This document shows positions 34,984 through 46,080 of a DNA stretch of 64,000 bases, piece by piece; the first letter of the stretch is position 1; each line of letters starts with the position of its first letter. Where the stretch lies: positions 3,720,001-3,784,000 of the forward strand of contig NZ_AP018441.1 in NCBI RefSeq assembly GCF_009937975.1. The letters are read 5' to 3'. The notes beneath the pieces were generated by a model, which was given only the letters and a program-made list of their open reading frames with translations, did no database searches and had not been told where the DNA came from. The DNA comes from Undibacterium sp. YM2 (GTDB lineage Bacteria > Pseudomonadota > Gammaproteobacteria > Burkholderiales > Burkholderiaceae_D). The position numbers and the translations under genes are program-made.

Positions 34984-35382
34984 TCAGGCGGGGTCGGTTT
35001 TAAACGAAGTATCATAAGCGGTATATTTCCTGGCATCGCCTTTGGTTTGTTCTACCGGGTACTTGATGGCATTGAGCACGATCTTTTCCATGCTGGCCGC
35101 AAACAGATCAACTTCCAGCGCATCAGCCAACATGACCAGATAATTGAGTACGTCCGCCATCTCGTGGCGCACAGCAGTTTTTGCATGTTCGTCAAGCTCA
35201 TCCGCCTTGCCAGTTTGCAGCCATTGAAAAATCTCCAGCAATTCTGCGGCTTCTACCGTCAGCGCACTGGCCAGGTTTTTAGGTGTGTGAAACTGTGCCC
35301 AGTCACGCTCGGCAACAAACTGGCGCAAACGGTCACGGATATCTGTATATTGAACTTCAGGTACTGGCGTAGTCTGGGACAT
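34984..35382 (-). CDS. MazG-like nucleotide pyrophosphohydrolase
   Basis: A 132-residue all-alpha NTP pyrophosphohydrolase of the MazG-like / RS21-C6 (dCTPase) group, which hydrolyses non-canonical or excess (d)NTPs to NMP and PPi. The metal-binding acidic helices are SALTVEAAELLEIFQWLQ (about 40-57) and VRHEMADVLNYLVMLADAL (about 70-90), carrying the expected ExxE and ExxD residues. The C-terminal NAIKYPVEQTKGDARKYTAYD is typical. It is a stand-alone gene downstream of trxB on the same strand, about 154 bases away. Confidence 0.92.
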   Translation of the reverse strand: MSQTTPVPEVQYTDIRDRLRQFVAERDWAQFHTPKNLASALTVEAAELLEIFQWLQTGKADELDEHAKTAVRHEMADVLNYLVMLADALEVDLFAASMEKIVLNAIKYPVEQTKGDARKYTAYDTSFKTDPA

Positions 35383-35536
35383 AATGAATTGAAAAAGAGG
35401 GTCTGCTTAAAATCGCCTTAAGTGGACTAAATCACCTAAATGGCCTTCCACAACTGCGGACGGTATTGTACATGGCTAAAGCAGCCATATCCCTTTCGCC
35501 GTCTTGATAAGCAGACTACCCTTCAATTCACAAAGA

Positions 35537-38394
<2,858 letters not shown>

Positions 38395-38425
38395 ATGAAC
38401 TCCTGTTTTTTTAGCAGCAAGACTG

Positions 38426-39622
38426 CTACCACTGCTTGCTGATACCCAGTTGTATGCTTTGCGCCTTCAGCGCTGCGAGACCGGGGCTGCCCTTGTGGAA
38501 TAGTCGCCAGCTACCGCGCTGCTCATAGTTTTCCAGCTTGATATCTACGGTCCAGTCACTCGTCAGTTGCTTGCTGAGCTTGAAGCCAAAAGTCAATGCG
38601 CCAAAACCCGACAAGCGCTGGTCAGCAGAAGTAGGCTGGGTAGAGGCGAACTGATAGCCAGGCGGGAAAGGTGCCCCGAGTTGTGCATCATAGACAGGAT
38701 CAAAATAGAAACTGGCCGCACTTTGGCTATACACACGTAGCGATGGTGTGATTGTCCAGCCTTGAGAAAATGGCTGTACATACTCTGCTGTCAGGGTGTG
38801 CGCCTTGACATCGTAAGTGTCGCTGTAATAGCGATAGCTGAAGCGGCCTGTGCCACCAGTGCCCAGGAAATGGTGATTCCAGCGGGCCAACAGGGTAGTC
38901 TGGTTACGCTCTCTCGGCCTGCGATCCAGCGCCTTGTAAGGGTCAGAGAAATATCCCTCCCCTCTGCTATGACTGAGCGTCAATTGGGCGATATCTTCGG
39001 CAGTCAATATCTGCGTGACACCTGCCATGATGCTGATCGTCTTTTTAGTTTCGTTTTTAACGATCAGGTTGGTAGGATTGATACGGTCATGGCTGCCACC
39101 CAGGCCAGCAGTCCAGGTAGTATTTTTATCTTCTGAAGAAAAATTCCAGGTTGCAGACAAGGCACGTGACTCGTAATCATGCTCAGTTGAATATGCGGTA
39201 CCGACTGTCAGGCTGGCACGCGGGAAGTAACGGGTGAAAGCCACATCACCGGCAGTGCGCTGGTCATTCATGCGCGATGCACCAGAGATCGCAGTATGGT
39301 AACGCGGCGATGCACCGGATACGTCGTCTGAAGTCAGCGTGGCATCCAGTGACCAGTCTGCCCCCAGAGGAGTAATCAGTGAAAGCGAAGGCGAGTTTGC
39401 CGTGATGCGTTTCAGGCCTGCCTGCTTTTCTTCATAGTTCAGATACTTGAGGCTGAGGCTGGCATGCTCGGGCGGCGTCTCGGCCTTGACAACACCCGGC
39501 AATAGCAAGGCGGCAGTCAGCAAGGCTGCACCTATGGTTTGCATATCAGATGAAGCAGGCAAGGTTTCAGATCCGGTCGAGGTAATAAGAGGAACTGAAG
39601 TTTTTTCAATAATTTTAGTCAT
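38426..39622 (-). CDS. DUF3570 outer-membrane-type protein
   Basis: A 398-residue DUF3570 protein. An unusual polar N-terminus (about 27 residues) precedes a hydrophobic export segment (TIGAALLTAALLLPGVVKA, about 29-47). The rest is alternating beta-strand sequence with aromatic girdle residues (HASLSLKYLNYEEKQ, RFSYRYYSDTYDVKAHTLTAEYVQPF) ending IQLGISKQW, consistent with a beta-barrel. It follows the DUF4266 lipoprotein gene by 15 bases and precedes dsbD by 31. DUF3570, DUF4266 and a TlpA-like thioredoxin form a recurrent set in proteobacteria; its function is not established to my knowledge. Confidence 0.85.
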   Translation of the reverse strand: MTKIIEKTSVPLITSTGSETLPASSDMQTIGAALLTAALLLPGVVKAETPPEHASLSLKYLNYEEKQAGLKRITANSPSLSLITPLGADWSLDATLTSDDVSGASPRYHTAISGASRMNDQRTAGDVAFTRYFPRASLTVGTAYSTEHDYESRALSATWNFSSEDKNTTWTAGLGGSHDRINPTNLIVKNETKKTISIMAGVTQILTAEDIAQLTLSHSRGEGYFSDPYKALDRRPRERNQTTLLARWNHHFLGTGGTGRFSYRYYSDTYDVKAHTLTAEYVQPFSQGWTITPSLRVYSQSAASFYFDPVYDAQLGAPFPPGYQFASTQPTSADQRLSGFGALTFGFKLSKQLTSDWTVDIKLENYEQRGSWRLFHKGSPGLAALKAQSIQLGISKQW

Positions 39623-39637
39623 GTCGAAATTCTCTGA

Positions 39638-39877
39638 TTAATTGCAACCACAACCGCCACCACCCACACCAGCACCGCCAGACGCTGATTCGCGGCTGGT
39701 GTAGATGTGCTCGCCATAACGGGATTCGAGCCTGTCGTTTTCAAAGGTCATGGCTGTTTTCGCCAGATTGCCTTTTTCCCAGGGCTGTACGGGTTTGATC
39801 GTGCCGCAAGCAGACAACGCCAATGCAGCGCTGGCTATCAATAACATCGTCGTGGTTTTCTTTACTATGACCTTCAT
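39638..39877 (-). CDS. DUF4266 small lipoprotein with Gly/Cys tail
   Basis: A 79-residue lipoprotein. The signal sequence has the lipobox LSAC (Cys24), followed by VQPWEKGNLAKTAMTFENDRL, the DUF4266 core, and a glycine-rich tail ending GGGGCGCN (72-79), with Cys76 and Cys78 at the extreme C-terminus. Such a terminal CxC could bind metal, carry a thiol modification or be a redox substrate. The gene overlaps the TlpA-like gene by four bases (ATGA) and is followed by DUF3570, so a redox partner relationship is likely; this is inferred. Confidence 0.88.
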   Translation of the reverse strand: MKVIVKKTTTMLLIASAALALSACGTIKPVQPWEKGNLAKTAMTFENDRLESRYGEHIYTSRESASGGAGVGGGGCGCN

Positions 39878-40386
39878 TTGATTGCTCCCAATGAGGATTT
39901 TATTTTTTCTTCCAGCGCCGCCCTGTCTGCTTCCTTGAAACCGGCATGCTCAAAGATGATTTTTCCATCCGGCCCTATCAGCACGCTGCTCGGCATGCCT
40001 TTCACGCCATAGCTGCGGGGAGTCGCGCCAGCAGGGTCAAACGCCACGACAAAGCGTGCTGGTGTGGTCGTCAAAAATTGACGGGCATCTTCATTTTTTT
40101 GATCGAGATTGACACCGATGATTTGCAAACCCTGTGCGCCGTATTTCGATTGCAGCTCATTCATCCATGGGAAAGACTGGCGGCACGGGCCGCACCATGA
40201 AGCCCAAAAATCCAGATACACCACCTTGCCCTGATACTTGGCCAGATTGATATTGCCTTCCACACCCTTGAGATCAAATGCCGGGGCGGTGCTACCTTTA
40301 TCCAGCGCCATTGCTGACGTTGCCATGAGCAGCGCAGCAATGCCCAGTGCAAAGCGTTTTTTGTATATATTCATAGAGAATTTCAT
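39874..40386 (-). CDS. TlpA-family periplasmic thioredoxin
   Basis: A 170-residue exported thioredoxin-like protein. It has a signal peptide (about 1-28), an AhpC/TSA-Redoxin fold, and the active site WASWCGPC (Cys65/Cys68) preceded by KVVYLDFW. The cis-Pro loop is KGMPSSVLI. TlpA-like proteins reduce periplasmic targets such as cytochrome c maturation factors or specific substrates, drawing electrons from DsbD/CcdA; dsbD is in the same run. ATG 40386 has AGGG nine bases upstream. Its likely target is the DUF4266 or cysteine-rich neighbour; this is inferred from the operon. Confidence 0.92.
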   Translation of the reverse strand: MKFSMNIYKKRFALGIAALLMATSAMALDKGSTAPAFDLKGVEGNINLAKYQGKVVYLDFWASWCGPCRQSFPWMNELQSKYGAQGLQIIGVNLDQKNEDARQFLTTTPARFVVAFDPAGATPRSYGVKGMPSSVLIGPDGKIIFEHAGFKEADRAALEEKIKSSLGAIK

Positions 40387-40451
40387 ATTCTTTGCCCTAT
40401 CGTTTTCATATTCTTAAACCTGAAAGCCGGACCGCAGCCCGGCTTTACTGA

Positions 40452-42626
40452 TTAATCCTGTACCCTGGCCTGACGTGTCTGCTTCCTGCGCCAGATGATG
40501 ACTGCCACAGCGAGCATGACGAGAACCGGCAGCATGGGGTCATTGCCATCGCGGGCAACCGAGCAACCACCGCCGCCTTCATTTCTTGGCGCATTGGCTG
40601 TCACCGTAGGGGTAACGGCATTCACCGCAGTACCTGAGAAAGCGATGTTCCAGGTTGTGCTAGTGTCAGAAGAACTGATGACGACGCTGCCATTATTAGT
40701 ACCTGCATTTGTTGGTGCATAGCTAACCACCAGTTCGCAAGAAGTATTTGCCTGCAGGCTGAATGGGAAGCGTGGGCAGGATGAGCTATCCACCACCGCT
40801 GCATAGGCACCACTAAACGCAGCATTTGTCAGCGCAATCGCAGCGCTGCCTGGGTTAGTCAGCGTGAAGCGTTTTACCAGGTTGGCACTGCCTATCGTGG
40901 CAGAACCAAAGTCAAAGGATTGCGGGTTGATATTCAGCGTAACAGTCTTGACAGGGATGGCTACGCCAGTGCCCGCCAGCCCCACACTGAGTTGCGCACC
41001 ACCATCGGTCACTACCAGGACGTTTGCAGTTTTACTACCTGCGCTGCCAGGCTTGAAGCTGGTATCGATGGTACAACTTGCTGCCGGGCTCAGCGTGGCA
41101 TTTGTGCTGCAAGTACCGGCCAATATAAAGTCATTGAGCTGGCTGCCATTCAAGACCAGGCTGGTGATTTTCAGCGCTGCAGTGCCGGTATTACTCAGCG
41201 TGGTAGTATGCTTGGCAGAAGTGGTGCCAACCTGGGTGTCGCTGAACTGTACTGTGCCGGTATCTGACAAGACCGGTTTCGCAACTGCCTGTTTGGTCGC
41301 TGTGCCAGTAATAGTTACCTGCAAAGGCGCAGCATTGGATGTCACAGCCAGGCTGGCGCTGACATCACCCTCGACCGTCGGTGTGAATACCACGGGTACA
41401 TTACAGCTTGCACCAACTGCGAGGCTGCTGCCACAAGTATTACCTGCACCCAGCGTAATTGCTGATGCGCCGCTGATCTTGATCGCTGTGAATGTCAATG
41501 CGACGTTGCCGGTATTGGACAAACTGATCTGTTGTGTCAATGGTGAACCAGCTACTGTCTGGGCACCAAAGGCAAGCACGCTGGGTGTTGCGGTAATGGC
41601 TGGCGTGGCGGCCGCTGCATTACCTGCCAGGCTGACGACAGCATTACCGTTAGAGGCATTGCTGGCGATATTCAATGCCGCCGCAAAGGCGCCTGCGGTG
41701 GCCGGTGTTGCCTGCAAGGTGATGGTGCACTGGCCACCTGCGGCAACTGCAGTCTGTGTACTACAGGTGCCACCAACGACAAAGATACCTGCGTTGGCGC
41801 CACTCAAAGCAATGGAACTGAAATTCAATGCTGCCTGACCGCTATTGCTGATGGTAACAGTCTGCAGTGCAGACGCTGCATTCACCAGCAGCGTACCAAA
41901 GTTCAGGCTGCTGGCTGACACCGTAAGGCCAGCCTGCGCAGCAGCATTACCAGTGCCGCTAAGCGTAACCAGGCTAACACCGCCCGTTGCATTGTGGTTG
42001 ATGCTGATGTTGGCAGTACGGTTACCCTGCGCTGTCGGTTTGAACGTGGACAGCACGGTACAACTGGCACTTGGTGCCAGTGAACTGCCACCCGCACAGC
42101 TGCCGCCAGCCAAATTAAAGTCGCCCGCTGAGCCACCTGTCAACGCAATTGAGGTGATATTCAAGGCTGCCGATCCAGTATTGCTGAGTGTTGCACTCAG
42201 GGCAGTGCTGGTCTGGCCTATGGTCGTTCCGGTGAACACCAGGCTGGCTGGTGACACTGTGGCGATAGGCCCGGCTACGACACTGGGGTTGCCGATAAAT
42301 GCAGCGAGGTCAGCAATTTCAGCCTGGCTGAATTTATTGTTATATAAACTGCCCATCCCACCTTTGTTTTGTGCAAAAGCATTGCTGATTTCCGTGGGAT
42401 TATTCGCTCCGCGCAAAATGCCGTTGACGTTATTGGCCGGGCTGGCACCATGGCAGGCAGTACAACTGGTGCCGCCTGCTGTCGGGCCATTCAGGTACAG
42501 GCTTTTGCCATTCAGGGCATCAGCGGCATGAGCTGCCGACATGCCGGTAGCCAGCAGTACCAATGTACCGCCCAGCACACCCGCCTGCTGCAGCAAGCGC
42601 GTAAAACGAAAATGCAAGTTCATCAT
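40452..42626 (-). CDS. Cytochrome c protein with five choice-of-anchor D-type repeats and C-terminal sorting tail
   Basis: A 724-residue exported protein. Signal peptide about 1-34 (AHA-AD). A single heme-c site CTACH (Cys55, Cys58, His59) with a possible axial Met in KGGMGSL (about 92) makes residues 36-118 a small class I cytochrome c. Five repeats of about 105 residues follow (about 120-670), each starting with a VxFG/TxxG-type strand and containing a Cys pair (for example GSC...ASCTV), the ASPM/SPD-2/Hydin or choice-of-anchor D fold. The last 41 residues comprise GGGGCS, a hydrophobic helix (MLPVLVMLAVAVIIW) and RRKQTR, the layout of a JDVT-CTERM-like sorting signal. The next gene upstream encodes the probable processing protease. 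The protein is probably anchored or surface-exposed after cleavage. Confidence 0.85.
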   Translation of the reverse strand: MMNLHFRFTRLLQQAGVLGGTLVLLATGMSAAHAADALNGKSLYLNGPTAGGTSCTACHGASPANNVNGILRGANNPTEISNAFAQNKGGMGSLYNNKFSQAEIADLAAFIGNPSVVAGPIATVSPASLVFTGTTIGQTSTALSATLSNTGSAALNITSIALTGGSAGDFNLAGGSCAGGSSLAPSASCTVLSTFKPTAQGNRTANISINHNATGGVSLVTLSGTGNAAAQAGLTVSASSLNFGTLLVNAASALQTVTISNSGQAALNFSSIALSGANAGIFVVGGTCSTQTAVAAGGQCTITLQATPATAGAFAAALNIASNASNGNAVVSLAGNAAAATPAITATPSVLAFGAQTVAGSPLTQQISLSNTGNVALTFTAIKISGASAITLGAGNTCGSSLAVGASCNVPVVFTPTVEGDVSASLAVTSNAAPLQVTITGTATKQAVAKPVLSDTGTVQFSDTQVGTTSAKHTTTLSNTGTAALKITSLVLNGSQLNDFILAGTCSTNATLSPAASCTIDTSFKPGSAGSKTANVLVVTDGGAQLSVGLAGTGVAIPVKTVTLNINPQSFDFGSATIGSANLVKRFTLTNPGSAAIALTNAAFSGAYAAVVDSSSCPRFPFSLQANTSCELVVSYAPTNAGTNNGSVVISSSDTSTTWNIAFSGTAVNAVTPTVTANAPRNEGGGGCSVARDGNDPMLPVLVMLAVAVIIWRRKQTRQARVQD

Positions 42627-42652
42627 AGTTTCCCTTCAATGATTAAAATTTT

Positions 42653-43027
42653 TTACTGCATGCAAACACCAAGAGCCACTCCATTGAATACGGCATGGGT
42701 CAACGCACATAATCGCCAGTCACGCGTAGCTTGGTACATCATCGCCAACAGCAGCCCAGGCAAAAAAACTGTCAGTACTACGTCCCATCCTGATGCCATA
42801 TGCAAAACGCTGAACGCTGTTGCAGATATCAGCACCGGTATTAACTTCGCGCTGATACCCGAGTGACAAAACCGGCCTATCACGTATTGCTGCAAACCGG
42901 CGCGCACAACCAATTCTTCAAGAATTGGTGCCAGCAACAAGAGCCTCAGCAGAGTCGCCGCATCTACTGTCCACAACTGATTTCCACACATCGCTTGCTG
43001 AACAAAAAGAGGAGAGATAAGGTTCAT
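42653..43027 (-). CDS. mrtJ: CPBP-family glutamic intramembrane protease, probable JDVT-CTERM sorting protease (MrtJ-like)
   Basis: A 124-residue, three-to-four-helix membrane protein with all CPBP/Abi motifs: EExxxR (Glu37-Glu38-x3-Arg42 in ILEELVVRAGLQQ), FxxxH (Phe72 to His76) and HxxxN (His111 to Asn115 in THAVFN). It is far shorter than typical CPBP proteins (about 200-250), as expected for dedicated sorting-signal proteases. It sits 26 bases upstream of the cytochrome/choice-of-anchor gene whose C-terminal tail has GGGGCS plus a helix plus RRK, so it probably cleaves that tail. The start is uncertain: ATG 43027 was chosen, a TTG at 43123 would add 32 residues, and no strong ribosome-binding site was seen. 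The symbol is tentative. Confidence 0.72.
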   Translation of the reverse strand: MNLISPLFVQQAMCGNQLWTVDAATLLRLLLLAPILEELVVRAGLQQYVIGRFCHSGISAKLIPVLISATAFSVLHMASGWDVVLTVFLPGLLLAMMYQATRDWRLCALTHAVFNGVALGVCMQ

Positions 43028-43441
43028 CGATAAGCAATGCTGGTGAATTAAAAGAGGTTTTTCTTCGCATGAAAAAATAGACCTCTCCGTTTGTTTCAAG
43101 CGGTTAATGCACCAATAATCCAAATTGGTTCAAAGAAAAATTAAATATTTTTTTTGACGCGAGAAAAAGCATCAGCAGTTTGTGAACTTGCAGGGGATTT
43201 TTGTGATGGAAATTTGAAGGGGAAATATGGTGAGAGAAGATAAAAAATTTCATCATGGCGATGCGCTACAATCATTTGCGAACACTTGTACTTAGCAACA
43301 TCTGGCAGATGGCACACCAACCCAGAAAAAATGCATTTTATACAATAAATTCTCATCAAGCTGATGCCAAATATTTTTTACGCCGACATGAACCTTTTCC
43401 ACCTGAGCAGGTATTAACAGCTAATCGAGGAGAGTGCAGGC
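43028..43441. other. 414-base divergent intergenic region
   Basis: This region between the protease gene (minus) and the ECF sigma gene (plus) holds the promoters of two operons. It is AT-rich, especially at 43140-43260 and 43330-43385. A TTTATACAAT stretch near 43337 could be a -10 for the sigma operon. An upstream extension of the protease frame covers 43028-43123 but begins with TTG. No RNA gene or repeat was recognised. Confidence 0.5.
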
Positions 43442-44044
43442 ATGTTTGAGAATTGGGGATGGCGAGGTAAAACTGACAAGAAACGTCCAGATACCCCGGA
43501 AGCGCAGGAAGTTGAATTGATCACTTTGATTGCAAACGCCGATCGCCAGGCGTTTGAGGCCTTGTATCGTCTGTACTTTGGCAGGCTGGCCAGGTTTCTG
43601 GACAAAATGACACGTGATACGCATCTGATAGAAGAAATAGTCAACGATACAATGCTGGTCGTCTGGCAAAAAGCGCCCAGCTTTAACCATACTTCCCGCG
43701 TATCCACCTGGGTATTTGCGATAGCCTATCGCCAGGCCTTGAAAGCCATCAACAGTTTTGATGAAGCAGTCGAATCCGATTTTGAACATCATGCAGCAGA
43801 GACCAGATACGAGCCAGAACATCAGATGTCAGCCCAGCAGCTTGATGCCGACCTGAGCCGCGCCCTGCGTGCCCTGCCCATGGAACAACGCGTTGTCGTC
43901 AGCCTCACTTATTATCATGAGATGGGATACAAGGAAATCGCTGAAACCATGGAATGCCCGGTCAATACCGTCAAGACCCGGATGTTCCACGCCAGACAGC
44001 GTTTGAGATTCATGCTTTCCGACAGCATGGAGGAAATATTATGA
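43442..44044 (+). CDS. ECF-family RNA polymerase sigma factor
   Basis: A 200-residue sigma-70-type ECF factor. Region 2 (about 30-95) has ALYRLYFGRLARFLDKMTRDTHLIEEIVNDTMLVVWQKA, and region 4 (about 140-195) has ALPMEQRVVVSLTYYHEMGYKEIAETMECPVNTVKTRMFHARQRL with the helix-turn-helix. ATG 43442 has GAGGAG nine bases upstream. It overlaps the anti-sigma gene by four bases, and the anti-sigma gene overlaps a subtilisin gene, giving a tightly coupled three-gene unit plus a porin-like gene. The regulon is unknown; it probably includes this operon. Confidence 0.95.
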   Translation: MFENWGWRGKTDKKRPDTPEAQEVELITLIANADRQAFEALYRLYFGRLARFLDKMTRDTHLIEEIVNDTMLVVWQKAPSFNHTSRVSTWVFAIAYRQALKAINSFDEAVESDFEHHAAETRYEPEHQMSAQQLDADLSRALRALPMEQRVVVSLTYYHEMGYKEIAETMECPVNTVKTRMFHARQRLRFMLSDSMEEIL

Positions 44045-44721
44045 ACACGAAAACTAACCAGGCCCATCAATCTGATGAGCCTGACCATAGCCAGGTGCAG
44101 GGCTTGTTGCCCTGGTATGCCAACAATACCCTGCAAGCTGATGAACAGCAGTTGGTACGAGCGCATTTGCAAACCTGCACTGCATGTCAGGATGACCTGC
44201 AATGGCAACAAAAGCTGAAGGCTGGTGAACCGGCGGCAAGTACAGTTCCCAATGTGGATAGAGCCCTCGCCCGTCTTTTACCAAAGCTGGATGTGCAAGT
44301 ACAAGCAGCCAAAGTTAACAATACCAATAACTTCATGGCACGCTTGTGGACGCTGTTTACTGCGGATGGCAAGGCTCCTGCGCGTTGGGGAATGGCAGTC
44401 ATGGCAGCACAAACTGCCGTCATTGTCGGACTGGTCGCGTTTATGGCACTGCCCAGGCAGGACGACAGCAGTTATCGCGTACTTGGCAGCGGTGAGCGTT
44501 CTTCCGGTAATATTGTGGTTGTATTCAAACCAGAAACCACAGTCAAAGATATACAACGCATCATGTCCATCAACGACGCCCGCATCATCGATGGCCCGAC
44601 CGTCACCAATGCCTACCTGCTCAATGTCGATGATGCCAGGCTGGAGCAAAGCATCAGGGAACTGCGCTCTGAGGTGGGGATAGAGCTGGTTGAATCCCTG
44701 GGTTCGGGAGCTGCAAAATGA
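44041..44721 (+). CDS. Zinc-finger anti-sigma factor with protease-propeptide-like periplasmic domain
   Basis: A 226-residue single-pass membrane protein. The cytoplasmic part has the ZAS/zf-HC2 motif HxxxCxxC (His42, Cys46, Cys49), which binds the sigma factor. A transmembrane helix (about 118-138, WGMAVMAAQTAVIVGLVAFMAL) leads to a periplasmic domain (about 150-226) with NIVVVFKPETTVKDIQRIMSIN and IDGPTVTNAYLLNV, resembling subtilisin propeptide (inhibitor I9-like) domains. The next gene encodes a subtilisin-like protease, so the ectodomain may bind it. The start ATG overlaps the sigma stop as ATGA; a longer frame from 43954 lies inside the sigma gene and was rejected. Confidence 0.87.
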   Translation: MNTKTNQAHQSDEPDHSQVQGLLPWYANNTLQADEQQLVRAHLQTCTACQDDLQWQQKLKAGEPAASTVPNVDRALARLLPKLDVQVQAAKVNNTNNFMARLWTLFTADGKAPARWGMAVMAAQTAVIVGLVAFMALPRQDDSSYRVLGSGERSSGNIVVVFKPETTVKDIQRIMSINDARIIDGPTVTNAYLLNVDDARLEQSIRELRSEVGIELVESLGSGAAK

Positions 44722-46037
44722 AAGCACGCTGGAATATAAACTGGACCAATAGCCTGAGTAAATTCGGCCTTTGCCTTTTTCTCGCTTTGACAGCAGTAGC
44801 AGGCACCAAGCCAGCCAGCGCAGACACTGTCGTCGAACAGGAACAGAACACAGCAAAGGAACCTGAAGCCAAGCGCCGGATACTGGTCATGCTGCACTTG
44901 CCTGCCCCGCATTTTCGCCCGGATGTCAGCTATAGCGGCGGTTACAGCAATGATGTCAGCCGCAGCGCACGCCGCCGCATCGCTGAAGAACTGGCACGTG
45001 TACATGGCCTGAAACTGCTGGAAGACTGGCCCATGCCAGTGCTGAATGTGGATTGCTTTGTCATGGAAGAAAGCGATGCCATCTCTGAAGAACAGACCAT
45101 CGCCAACCTGAGCAAGGATGCCCGTGTAGCCTGGGTGCAGACCATCAACACCTTTGATGCACAGGCAAAAAGTGACCCGCTATTCCCGGTCCAGCCTGCG
45201 AATAAATACTGGCAGCTTGATGAAATACGCAAGATTGCGACTGGCCGCAATGTGGTAGTTGCTGTCATCGACAGTGGCGTAGAAATCAAGCACCCTGATC
45301 TTGCCGGGCAAATCTCGCTGAATCAAAACTTCATTGATAATAATCCTTATGTCGGTGAGAACCATGGCACAGGCGTGGCGGGCGTTATCGCCGCGCGTGC
45401 TGGCAATGGCGTGGGTATAGAAGGCATCGCGCCGAATACGCATGTCATGGCCCTCAGAGCCTGCTGGCAAGAGCCAGAAAATAAAACCAGATGCAATAGC
45501 TTCACCCTGGGCAAGGCTCTCAATTTCGCCCTGACACAGGGCGTGCAAGTGATTAACATGAGTTTGTCTGGCCCGCCAGACCGCCTGCTGAAGCAATTGC
45601 TCGATGCTGCCATTTCCCGCAATATCAAGATAGTCGGCGCCATGGACCCCAACCGTGCCGATGGTGGCTTCCCGGCTTCACATCCTGGTGTGTTTGCGGT
45701 AGCTGACAGCAAAACCAGGTTGCTGACGAATGACATACTGGTAGCACCAGGGCGTGATATTCCTACGACTGCGCCGGGGGCACGCTGGAGCTTTGTTTCT
45801 GGCTCGTCTTATTCGGCCGCGCATATCTCGGGCATGATGGCCTTGCTCAGTGAACTGAAGCCATCGGCCAGCCTTGCGCAAATACGTGCAGACCTGGTGG
45901 TCAATCCTGTGAATCAGGGTGACGCCAATATCAGCGGGCAAGTCAACCTGTGCGCAACTCTCAGCAGGCTGACAAATAAATGTGCCTGCTCTTGCCATTT
46001 GACGCCCTCTTCAGCAACAGCAGCACATCAACCCTAG
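44718..46037 (+). CDS. S8 (subtilisin-like) serine peptidase
   Basis: A 439-residue exported protease. Signal peptide about 1-36; an N-terminal region (about 50-150) resembling a propeptide; catalytic domain about 160-420 with Asp185 (VVAVIDSGVE), His216 (NHGTGVAG) and the nucleophile Ser364 (SGSSYSAAHISG), plus the oxyanion Asn in INMSLSG (about 280). The usual GTSxAxP is GSSYSAAH here, so Pro is absent. The C-terminus has a short Cys-rich tail (CACSCH). The start overlaps the anti-sigma stop. It probably acts in the periplasm or outside, and may process or respond through the anti-sigma ectodomain; this is inferred. Confidence 0.93.
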   Translation: MKARWNINWTNSLSKFGLCLFLALTAVAGTKPASADTVVEQEQNTAKEPEAKRRILVMLHLPAPHFRPDVSYSGGYSNDVSRSARRRIAEELARVHGLKLLEDWPMPVLNVDCFVMEESDAISEEQTIANLSKDARVAWVQTINTFDAQAKSDPLFPVQPANKYWQLDEIRKIATGRNVVVAVIDSGVEIKHPDLAGQISLNQNFIDNNPYVGENHGTGVAGVIAARAGNGVGIEGIAPNTHVMALRACWQEPENKTRCNSFTLGKALNFALTQGVQVINMSLSGPPDRLLKQLLDAAISRNIKIVGAMDPNRADGGFPASHPGVFAVADSKTRLLTNDILVAPGRDIPTTAPGARWSFVSGSSYSAAHISGMMALLSELKPSASLAQIRADLVVNPVNQGDANISGQVNLCATLSRLTNKCACSCHLTPSSATAAHQP

Positions 46038-46080
46038 CAGACATACGATATATCCCATGTATCTTCATTAAGGAATGGTA

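Noticed and set aside
40864..42531. Long plus-strand frames opposite the choice-of-anchor gene
   Set aside because: Antisense shadows of the repeat protein; low-complexity Ala/Val/Leu/Pro composition and no ribosome-binding sites.
40452..42626. Possible CRISPR-like or DNA repeat array in the repeat protein
   Set aside because: The periodicity of about 315 bases is protein-level (choice-of-anchor repeats), with diverged DNA and no spacers.
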